From Zygophlyctis sp. KS116 (taxonomy: Eukaryota; Chytridiomycota), in assembly GCA_054661495.1 (NCBI GenBank), contig BAAFSQ010000086.1, forward strand, positions 1 through 36,807: DNA of 36,807 nt. The letters are read 5' to 3'. Positions 9,169 through 18,494 of this stretch are shown here, piece after piece. The number at the start of each line of letters is the position of its first letter. Within the stretch, counting starts at the first letter, position 1. The notes under the pieces were generated by a model, which worked only from the letters and a program-made list of their open reading frames with translations, did not search any database and had not been told where the DNA came from. Made by a program: the position numbers and the translations under genes.

Positions 9169-9866
9169 TTATGGATTTATAACCTGAGTCAGATCTGGAT
9201 ATTGCCCATTGATGTTTCCACTATTTGATGAGAAATAAAAACTTACCTGGGATAATAATAGCAGACGTTTATTTTTCTATCGGCATTCTTAGCAAAAGCG
9301 CATCCAACATCAGTGGTACCTGGCCACATCATCTGGGTAAAACGGTTTATTTGATTGAATTGGAAGACGCCAGCAGATGGCTTACTTTTCCATTCGCTAA
9401 GATACTGCTTGTATTTGTCAGCCTGGCCGTAAAACATATCGATCGAGGGGCTGCAGACTAGCTTATTTCGCCATGGATATGTTACTTGAGCAAGATTAGC
9501 TCCATACTCATAGCTTGCATTAACGCTTAGAGGTTTTGATTTGACAATCAAATGCTCCGCCCATTTTTGAGCCGCCTGTGTCAGGGAAGCGTTCCATTTA
9601 AGCATTTTGAGTTTCTGGCCTGCTTTATTGTCACGATACAAGTTTCGATAATAGTTTTGTGTATCGATGCAATCTGTCTTCCATTCATTGTATGAACCCA
9701 GAGAAGTAAGCTCAGATGCAGGAGTGCCGGGACGGGTAAGAGTCAGAAGCTGGTTCTGCGGTGTTGTTGCAATTGATCGCTTGAGTAGCTGATTTCTAGC
9801 TACTGAGCCTAGGGAGCTTTGAAGCAAAGTAATCATAACAATCAGGAATGCGTTTGTAGTTTTCAT
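9169..9866 (-). CDS. Secreted CAP/SCP/PR-1 superfamily protein
   Basis: Exons 9866-9247 and 9220-9169 flank a 26-nt intron; splicing turns an abrupt end into YYYPSGNINGQYPDL, the expected CAP tail. The product is 223 residues. Residues 1-20 form a clear signal peptide (NAFLIVMITLLQSSLG). The CAP domain spans ~65-220, with HRR-like LKWNASLTQAAQKWAEHL, YEYGANLAQ (CAP2-like region), FTQMMWPGTTDVGCA (CAP1) and NVCYYYP. Two cavity residues usually conserved, the His of HxT and the second His, are not obvious; FTQMMWPGT holds the WxGT core with MWPGT. Family members bind sterols or lipids and occur in fungal and parasite secretomes. It sits alone between identical 98-bp repeats. Confidence 0.88.
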
Positions 9867-10105
9867 TTTTTTTAGTAAGAATTAGCGGCCAATAATTCAG
9901 ACAAATGTGTGGCTGCCGGACGACGCCGCATGTTTCATGAGCGGAATAGTTCTGGGAATGAAAATTCAGAGATCCGCTTAATCCTTACTAATGCTTTTTA
10001 GAGAGAAGAAACTTACGTATTTGTTTTTCATGTTAATATTGATATAATCGCTGAGACTGATTAGTTTGAATTTATATCATATGACGTTTTGTCCAAAATT
10101 AAAAA
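9867..10105. other. CAP gene upstream region
   Basis: This AT-rich stretch lies between the CAP start codon and the right-hand 98-bp repeat. No gene, TATA box or strong repeat is evident. A 15-codon plus-side-opposed reading frame near 10020 is too short to support. Confidence 0.4.
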
Positions 10106-10203
10106 TAATCGGACGAGCAAGTCTATATTGTATTCAAGCAAGAATGCAAAGAGTTCCTATCATCTTGGTTCCTCAACTTTGGGATCTTTTATCAGCTAGA
10201 TAG
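10106..10203 (+). repeat. 98-bp direct repeat, right copy
   Basis: This is an exact match to 9013-9110 with unrelated sequence on both outer sides. It has the same protein-like plus-strand frame ending in YQLD. Perfect identity in non-genic surroundings implies a recent duplication or ongoing homogenisation. The following ~140 bp to the RPC2 stop codon hold nothing I recognise. Confidence 0.95.
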
Positions 10204-10343
10204 GCCTACAAATCTCGGTCGCTGATCCTTTCTCTTATCATTTTTAGAAGCTGGATGTGAGAAAACAACAGTCGAAGTATTAACCATTTAATTTTATTGT
10301 TTATGATGATATAGGAAATAATCCATCTCTGAAGAGTACTTTC

Positions 10344-13300
10344 CTAATCACAATCAGAAACTGTTAATCTAGGAACAACATTCATTGCCATCAGTTCCTG
10401 AAATAGCAGTTTACATGCATATGGGATTTTAACTGTTGATACATTTGCACGCGACTTACAGTATGGGCAGTACTTATGCCATCCTCCAATAAGTCCACAT
10501 TGAGAGCAAACATCCAAATTATATTCATCTGAAGAAAATAATAATCGCTCAATCAAAAGTGATGATGCACCATGAGAAATCATGCAATCCCTTTCCATTT
10601 CTCCAATTCTAAGCCCTCCATCACGACTACGGCCTTCAGTGGGTTGACGAGTTAAAACAGCTCTTGGTCCTCTTGATCTTGCATGCATTTTATCCATAAC
10701 CATATGTTTGAGTTTCTGATAATATATTGGGCCAAAAAAAATATAAGCTTCAAGAGGCTCTCCTGTAATCCCAGATGTTACATAATCCTTCATATTAACA
10801 TTTTTTTAAATACCTTTCCAGAGTAAGAATAACCATGATCAATTAATATTCTAGACATATCTTCGACTTTACTACCTCCAAAAGCCTATTGATAAATAAT
10901 TTTAAGTATACAGTTCCATATTGAAAATTTCCCGTTAAAACTCCTGCTTTTCCTGCTAAAAGTTCGATCATTTTTCCAACTGTCATTCGAGATGGGAATC
11001 CATGAGGATTCATAATAACATCTGGAATAACACCAGAATCAGCAAATGGCATATCTTCCTGGCTGACGATTATTCCACATACACCTTTTTGACCATGGCG
11101 AGAAGAAAACTTGTCGCCTAATTCTGGTCTTCTGGTTTGACGAACCATACACTTTACCATTGTTTGATCTTCTTCATTTGTCGTTATGATCACCCTGTCC
11201 ACTACTGATGTGCCTGGGTATTTATACGTTAGAGGGGTTGGCTTAAATGTTGCACTTGCTGTATCTGCAACTGAAGAATCTGTGACCCTTATCGATGTTT
11301 CCTGTGGTGACTGCTTATTGACCAGGACCGACCCGCTAAATATTTTTTCACCCACCCCAACAATTCCATCCGATCCAAGAGCTTCATGCTTACTTATTTT
11401 CTGATTAGTGTTTGGGTCTATACTGGCATCTACTAGACGGTCAAATGTCTGATTTGGATACGACTTAATCATTGTAGAAAATTTGCGCATAACCTGACAG
11501 CGTCCAAATCCTCGGTCGAGAGCGGCTTTATTAAGTACGAGAGCATCTTCAATATCATAGCCCGAATAACTCATAACCGCAACCGTTGCAGTTTGTCCAG
11601 CCGGGACTTTATCATAATGAATCAGCTCTATAGTTCGTGATCTAACCATTGGGTTCTGAGAATATACCATCAAGTATAACAGAGTATCAGCCCTGCAAAG
11701 TTGATTGTATGCTATGATTCCAATTGCTTGTTTTCCCATAGCACATTGGTAGGTATTTCTGGGAGATTGATTGTGGTGGGGATAAGGAATTAGACCAGCT
11801 ACTGCCCCAAGAACTGTAAAAGGGGCAATCTCTAAATGACTAGTATTTGGATAATCCTCCTCTAATTTAGAGTAATGGATATCTGATTCATATAAAGCTA
11901 AATCAGCATCTGTTTCCTCATTTGTGTCTAAATATTCAATTTTGCCTTGATTTACAAGGTCTTCAAAGCGAAGCCGTCCATGGATGATATCTCTCAAGTC
12001 TTGCTCCTTTACAAGACTTTCTCCTTTCTCCACTATAATCATCGGTCGACAAATTCGCCCGCCATCACAAGAAATATGTATCGTTCTCTGACTAATCGTA
12101 CGATATATGGAGACTAGAGGTCCCACTCTACCACATCTTCTCAATTTCCGAAATTTTCGAACGAACTCTACTGGTTTCCGATGTACTCCTAGCAAAACAC
12201 CATTTAATAACACGAGATAGGTAGAATCAGTAGAATATAAATCTGCACCAACTACAACATTTATCTCCTCTACTCCTAAAGCAAAGACGAGTTTTCGAAC
12301 TGGTTCATCTTCTGAATCGGTAGTTATATGCGTCATAAGCGCTAAATTTTTAATAAGACCACAAGCTTCTCCTTCCGGAGTGTCTGATGGACACAACATC
12401 CCCCACTGTGATGTTTGCAAACTTCTAGGACCAGATACTTTTCTTGTTTTTTCAAATTGAGAGGAAATTCTGGTTAGCATCCCTAACGCAGAAACATAGC
12501 TTAAACGAGATAAAACTTGTGTGACACCAGCTCTCTCCATTCTAAATCTCTTTACATTCCAATTTCCAGATGATATAGCTCTGAATAATCCATCTGTGAT
12601 GAAGCGAGAAGTCTGAGAAACAGCAGCAGCAGCATCGTATTGTGAAGTTCGGTTTGTACGTTTTAATTGAGCATCAACTGCTCTCTTAATAGAAGAAGCC
12701 CAAGATTTAAACAAATCTTCAAACAATAAGGAAAGCAATTGTCCAGCACTAATAATTTGAAAAAATAAAAATTACAGTTCGAGACGTTTGTTTCCAACAA
12801 AATCTCTATCATCAACTATTCCACCATCTCTTGTAGCTTGTAAAATTCTCCTTACCATTAAAGCAGCATAAACTACTTTAGGACGATAATTGGGCTGTCC
12901 TAAATGAGTTTGAATAGGGATGTGAGCCAATATGGTGGTTGTTAAAAGTTCCTTTGCTTCTTCAGGAAGATTTCTTTTCGTTCCCCATTTTATCGGTCCA
13001 GTTGCAGACATCTTCACCTTTGATCCAATCCAATCCATTGCTTGCTTCTGAGTTATAATTTCATTCTCTGTAGCATCAACAATAGAGGGCAAGAAAAGTT
13101 CCATAAATTCTTTATCTTTTCCACAAACCATTTCCATGATTTCTTGATCAGTTTCTATCCCCATTGCTTTGAAAAAAATAACAATAGGAATATCTGAAGA
13201 AAATGAATTATGTTTTAAATGAACTTTTTGCTGTTTCCCTAGAGTAATTGTAGTTTTTGATTTTTTTTCGTGAGTTGAAGAAGTTACATTGGCTCCAATA

Positions 13301-13946
13301 CATCCTAGACGATCAGTTTCAACAATAATTCTATTCTTTGAAAGTTGTTCTTGAATCAAAATAACTTTTTCAGTTCCTCTTATAATAAAATATCCACCTG
13401 GATCTAATGGACACTCTCCCATATCAACAATATCTTTTGCAGACTTATCCTTGAGTACGCATTTTGAAGATCTTAACATGATTGGCATCCTCCCAATTTC
13501 AATATTTCTCTTAATCACAACTTGTTTTCCTCTTACATACTCAATGTCTACAATGATTGTTCCTCCATATGTTATATCTCTAAGCCTACATTCTTGGGGC
13601 GTGAGTTCGTACGAAATTCCCTTCTGGACATCTTGAGCTTGTGGGCTCTTGACCCTAATATCCAGAAACTTTAGATAGAAATGAGGATCAACATCCGAAT
13701 CAACTTTAGAATTTGCCATTAGAATCTTTTTTATATCGGTTTCAATAAAATAATTAAAAGAGTCCAAATGCTGCTTTACCAGCCCCTTGGTTTGCAAAAA
13801 AGCAGGAACAAGTCTCCATTTATCCTGCATTGATTAAAAAGATTATTTACCTCTGCAGTATTGATCGGATCTGTAATGCTTTTCCCTAGATATCGCAGGT
13901 TGTCCGATCCAGCAACATCAGCTTCAAAAATTGATGCTCCGCTCAT
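10344..13946 (-). CDS. RPC2: RNA polymerase III second-largest subunit (RPC2/POLR3B)
   Basis: Five exons (13946-13851, 13824-12776, 12748-10912, 10885-10814, 10787-10344) with introns of 26, 27, 26 and 26 nt encode 1,165 residues, matching the family (~1,130-1,150). It opens like Pol III homologues ([20 protein letters not shown]). It carries [31 protein letters not shown] and [15 protein letters not shown] near the catalytic Mg site, the hybrid-binding [12 protein letters not shown], and [13 protein letters not shown]-terminal zinc finger reads CSQCG...CPYCKS. Residue patterns fit Pol III rather than Pol II or I throughout. It transcribes 5S rRNA, tRNA and other small RNAs. The last two splices rescue [14 protein letters not shown] and [13 protein letters not shown]. 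It looks complete and intact. Confidence 0.97.
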
Positions 13947-14437
13947 TTTTCCTTTAAGCCACAGTCCTCTGCATAACCATCAGTGCCTCAAACGTACGAG
14001 GTGTTCATACTCTAGGTTTTAGACTTTTCACTACGAATGGCTCTGAACCCTCTTACCGTTTACTCTAAAAATTTGAATGAGCCGTTGTAGACCTAAGCAG
14101 ACTTTGACATGGAAGATCTGGAACTTAACTTTCTACGATTATTAATGGTTGTCCATAACGGAGTTGAGTATCAAGGAGATTTGGAAACTTGGAAATTCAG
14201 AGAGGTTGTAGATTTTCAGATTTCTTAAAACTCAATCTGTCCGATATTTTAATGATTATCTCAATACAAGAATGAACTAGATGGCAATGATAACAATCTT
14301 GAAAAACTAATTCATTTATTTACTCTTTAAAATATTATCTAGATCTCTACTACAACAGTCCATCTCTCCTTTTACTAATTAAATTGACCCATGTCATCCA
14401 TAGGTGGGACAGCCGGTGGGACAGCATTTTTGCTCAC
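13947..14437. other. Intergenic region upstream of Cys-rich gene A
   Basis: The stretch holds a 39-codon plus-strand frame (14109-14228, starting MEDLELNFLRLL) and an 18-codon frame at 14037. Both look faintly protein-like but are unrecognised and unsupported. TTAACTTTCTACGATT at ~14129 matches the 3' element of Cys-rich copies B and C. From 14254 to ~14400 it resembles 23494-23625, the left flank of the ghost cassette, including a shared stretch around CTAATTCATTTATTTACTC. A TGTCCGA word is at 14238. Confidence 0.55.
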
Positions 14438-14532
14438 GTCATCCGGCGGGACAGGAACGGATATAAAAGGAGCTGATTTTGGGTGGGACATCTTGTAAAA
14501 AAACTAAAATCTCATTCTTCTAAATCTCGAAA
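14438..14532 (+). promoter_or_regulatory. TATA promoter of Cys-rich gene A
   Basis: Positions 14438-14503 match 25000-25065 upstream of Cys-rich gene B with three differences in 66 bp. The core is GGATATAAAAGGAGC, a textbook TATA box at 14462-14468, 70 bp before the ATG. GGGACA words occur at 14406, 14418, 14448 and 14485. Conservation here exceeds that of the coding regions, so it looks like a shared control element. Confidence 0.8.
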
Positions 14533-14931
14533 ATGAAACTTACTATTTTGACTGTTGGAATTATTGCATTGTTTAATGTAGTTAGTTGTGGTCCGGGATT
14601 GGGATTGGGTTATCCTTGCAAAAAAAATAGCAATCTTATATATAGCTGTAAGAAAGAACTCGAGTGTGTTGATGGCAAATGCAAGGCTAAACTTGGCGAA
14701 AAATGTGAGAAGAATGATGACTGTGTTTCCAAAAACTGTAATCTAGACACAAAAAAGTGTTATCTCCCAAAAGCCAATTCTGTTGGATTGGACGGATATT
14801 GTAATATGGAATCAGAGTGCAAAACTGACTTCACATGTAAGTCTAACAAATGCAAGAAAATAAAAGGCAAAACATGTGGGAACAATAATGAATGTTCATC
14901 CGCGTATTGTAAAGCAGGTCGTTGTCTTTAA
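14533..14931 (+). CDS. Small secreted Cys-rich protein A
   Basis: A single-exon 132-residue protein has a signal peptide (LTILTVGIIALFNVVSCG) and about 16 cysteines in the mature part. They are arranged as repeated C-x5-C-x4-C-like units, such as GEKCEKNDDCVSKNC and GKTCGNNNECSSAYC. The spacing recalls EB/Dickkopf-type disulfide modules, but no named domain is firmly recognised. It is lysine-rich and likely secreted as a compact disulfide-bonded protein. Its relatives in this window are 25065-25652 (full length), the remnant at 8822-9012 and the ghost cassette at 23494. The shared TATA promoter implies joint control. Role unknown; an effector or surface protein is an inference. Confidence 0.82.
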   Translation: MKLTILTVGIIALFNVVSCGPGLGLGYPCKKNSNLIYSCKKELECVDGKCKAKLGEKCEKNDDCVSKNCNLDTKKCYLPKANSVGLDGYCNMESECKTDFTCKSNKCKKIKGKTCGNNNECSSAYCKAGRCL

Positions 14932-15527
14932 ACACATTACTAAAAAAGATTTTCTTTTATTTATTATTTATTGAGCTTCATTTAGTCTCTGGAATTTTTA
15001 TAAAGGACTGCCAAACATGTTTAATCAATAAAGTACATGTTGACCAGTGTAATGTTGCATGATTCTAAATATTTATTGTGACTGCTTTATAAAGATTTGG
15101 GCTGATCATGAAACAGGACCATCTACATCTAATGTTTGAGCCTCTGTCCCTCAGAGTCTGAGGGACAGATCAGTTCAGATGAACGTGTTTGATAGCCTAG
15201 GTAGAACTAAACAAGTAGCTTTGGGAATTCTCATAAATGGAAGTCCTAGGAAATCAATTAATAATTGTTTTTAGTAGTATGATAAATAATAATAAATTTT
15301 ACTTGAAGTGTTTCATCTCGTACAAATCTAATCTTACTTTAGGAATAAATAGCCGCCCAAAGATAATACTAAATAAACATTTTCTTCTTTTATTCTACAT
15401 TTTGGACAATCTGTTCACATTAATACATGCTGAGACTTATGAGACTAATCAGTTAAATGTTTTTGAAACAAGATTTATTTTACAACCAACTTTAAAAGCT
15501 GCACAAATAATCAGTCATTGATCAGGC
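14932..15527. other. Intergenic region after Cys-rich gene A
   Basis: Near 14971-15000 is the 3' flank sequence GAGCTTCATTTAGTCTCTGG, also present at 23701-23720. A near-perfect palindrome lies at 15144-15168. A 94-codon frame at 15237-15521 exists but has no recognisable features and ends just before the convergent gene, so it is not called as a gene. Confidence 0.5.
15144..15168. promoter_or_regulatory. 25-bp palindrome with GGGACAG arms
   Basis: Two perfect 12-bp arms (CTGTCCCTCAGA and its reverse complement) surround a single central base. The arm ends carry GGGACAG, the word repeated in the promoters of Cys-rich genes A and B. The symmetry suggests a dimeric DNA-binding site or a hairpin; there is no experimental support. 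Confidence 0.5.
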
Positions 15528-18343
15528 TTAGTTTGTTGGTTGGAAGCTAGAAGATAACATACCAGAGATATTGTTTGCCATTCTAATATTGATTCCCACA
15601 AAATTCAAAAACTGTACTGATACCAGTTTAGTAACCACAGAATGAGTTTGTAAAGAGGCTAAATTCAGAGATTTGGCGTTGAACAGACTTATAATGGGCT
15701 CGAAAAACATTCCAAAAAGCTCAAACCATCCAATTTGCCAAACTGCCATTCTTGGTGCATCAGAAGGACTAATCCCAAGCCCAGTATCAACTTGTATTTT
15801 AACTCCAAATATAATGGCTGGAATAGTTACCAAGGAAATATCGGTAAATGCACGCTAAAAATTAGATATACCAAACTTACAGGTTTTCCGCTCAAAAAAT
15901 AGTGATTGGGATTTAATTGTCCAAGTACACTTCGGACCATTTTTATGACCAATTCAATAACCCAGGAATACCAATTTCCAAAAAACATTGGATCTGGATG
16001 ATTAAGTGAATATTTCATTTCTTCTGCGTCAATGTGATCCAGTTGATTAATCGGATATGCAGGGATGGCAGCAATAACTTGAAACAAAGACTGCATTATC
16101 TGCGGATATTCAGTAAGTTTTCCTGGGTTATTAACAGATGACATCTTATCGGCCACTCTTTGGTATTTATGATTTCTAAAATCCTCCATTTCTAATGTAA
16201 TACAGAAAGCACCATTCATTAACATATATGCCATCAAGTTGGTACATCGTTGCATCCAATCATAGATTCCCAATCGATGATCTTGCAGCTCTTGATTATC
16301 CATCGCATAGGTACGATTATCATGATTCCAAGTGTGGAGTAGTAACTCTGGGTTAGAAGAGCCGCTGAGAACCTCAACATCAACTGCTGTAAATGGTGCA
16401 TTCTGATTATAGAGTAAGTACTGATAGGTTCCAAGTAGACCACCCAAGAAACAAAGAATGTCCAGAAGCGATAAGTCAGATTTTTGCCTATTAAATAAAA
16501 TCACTAGAATTATTACCCAAATTTTTTTGCCCAAAAATCATGTAAAAATGGAATCTTCAGGGGAATAATCATAAACTTCAATGCCATATTCCAATATAAT
16601 GGAACTATTTGCATCAGTGAACCTAATAGATGTCCAGTTACATGTTCAACTCCAAGAAAAGCTGATCGAAGTAGATTCAAAATCTTTGATAGGCCCATAT
16701 TCGCGAATGAAGTATTTGGTCCAAATTTAAGTTTTGGCATCGAAAAAGATTGAAATTCATCCATGTCAAATGCCTTTCCTATATCATGTCCTGCGTCCTG
16801 ACAGACCTTTATAATACTTTCAACCAGAGACTTTGCCTCTTGATCCATTACTAAATTCGGTAAACTATTCACGATCCGATCTTGTAACATAAATGTATTT
16901 GCATCTGCTTCCATACTTTCCATATCTTTATAAGTCTTCACAAACTGTGCTTGCGCAGAACCTTTTGCCAATTTAGAAGAACTAGCAAAGCTCAAATCTT
17001 TCACGCCAAGTTTTTTCATTGCCTTTTTAAAGCTGCGGTCAGAATAGCGAGTAAAATTCTTCAAACTTTCCATATATATATCCTTTGCTAGATCTATCCC
17101 AAAAAGTGACAATGGCGCTAATTTTCTATAAAATAGACTAAGAAACGCAGTAGAGTGTGAAATATCATCCCAACGAATCTTAGAAACCAAGGTCTCTATC
17201 AGCCTACGAATAGCAATCCCAGATTTATGAAGGATTGTTACAACTGTTTGCCAGGCATTTTCTACAGTACTGATCAAATGATGTCTCCAGCCTTTCTTCT
17301 CATCACGAGCAAATAATACCATGTGCTTTTGGTTTGTCCGAGGATGTGAAAGAATGTGGTCATCCGATTCATGAACTACAAAAAAATCATCATTAGCCTC
17401 AAATCCAGAAATATTCAATGCATTAGCCAAACCAACTTGAGATTCACTGTCTTCCAAATCAGGATTTCCAACAAACGAACGCTTAAACAAATCTTTTTGG
17501 AGTGGTAAATCATCAACAATATAGGTCGTCAACTTGTTTTTGACAGAATCATACTTGAGTCCACTATGTTCGGACAGAGGTTTATCTTGCACCCCAGACC
17601 CACCTTCCACCCCAAACTTGATTCTAGCATTTGGTAATGGGGCATGAGATCCAGAGAAAATTAAAGATAAAGAAGAGACCATAGAATGAGCAAAAGCATC
17701 ATTTAATGACGGTTCAATAGCCATCAACTGTGAAGGTGTAACATGAGCCAACTTGTGTAAAATAGGAGAATCAATATGCGCAACGACCCTAACCATGAAT
17801 TCTGGAACCTTACCATTGATCTTTGGACATTGCAGCGCTCTGAATGAAGAGCGGAGGAAACAAATGATCAAGAGACTCTACTCCATCTAGCGGAATTGAA
17901 AAAGAAACTCTCCCAAGCAAATTTGTCACAAAACTCTGAGATTCATCAGATGATAAACTGCAGTCATCAAAACCACCATTTCCCTGCTCAACAATGCAGG
18001 GTAAGGAAGATTGCGACTTGATTCTAATCAAATGTCCGGGAATCGGAGCTCTTTCATCCATCCCAGAATCAACAACCGAAACAATCACATGCAATGCCTT
18101 GGATAGCGACCATGGATGCTGTCCCTCCCATCCAAGTCCTTCTGATAACTCTGATTGGACTTGGATGATGGGAAGGGTATTAGGAGATTGAAGAAAGTCT
18201 GAATCTTTTGGCATGGCCAAGTATTCAAATGGTTTCCAATCTCCTTCAGATACTAATGCATCCGCTGAACCAAATAATATACTCAAGATCGTAGACATTC
18301 CTAGAATAACCGAAAATGTCTCTGGTACATGCAAGTCTAGCAT
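15528..18343 (-). CDS. Large secreted protein, tandem paralogue 1
   Basis: Four exons are inferred: 18343-17862, 17839-16517, 16487-15881 and 15854-15528, with introns of 22, 29 and 26 nt, giving 912 residues. The first intron is the least certain, but a frame shift there is required. A signal peptide lies in the first ~30 residues. The mature N-terminal half is beta-rich and acidic in places. A central segment has KIRWDDISHS, helices follow, then SDLSLLDILCFLGGLLGTYQY leads the C-terminal helical part, which ends NISGMLSSSFQP. From memory the WDDI and SLLDIL regions recall a widespread, uncharacterised fungal protein family; I assign no function. The paralogue at 18495-21308 has the same architecture. 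Residues ~58-430 are almost identical between the two, while the ends have diverged strongly. Confidence 0.75.
17130..18169 (-). repeat. 1,040-bp near-identical tract shared by the tandem paralogues (copy 1)
   Basis: This matches 20098-21137 at a constant offset of 2,968 bp. I see a single difference (18140 versus 21108), with silent sites and the predicted intron included. Outside these edges the paralogues fall at once to about half identical in protein. The abrupt borders inside coding sequence point to recent gene conversion or unequal exchange. Confidence 0.9.
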
Positions 18344-18494
18344 TTTAATTACTTAGGGCTATGGTAGGTTTTGATTGTCGATTACAAGGAAAATTTATTC
18401 ACTTTGCAACGACGAATTTTCGCTTTTTTCATGCGTGTTTGATCATGCTTTTTATGAAAAAAGGTCAAATTTTAGGTCAAGGTGTATTTTAGGT

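Noticed and set aside
10344-13946. RNA polymerase II subunit RPB2 as the identity
   Set aside because: The N terminus, internal motifs and C terminus follow the Pol III RPC2/POLR3B pattern throughout, not Pol II.
15237-15521. 94-codon plus-strand frame
   Set aside because: It has no recognisable features, AT-rich low-information sequence and an uncertain start, and it lies in the spacer before a convergent gene.
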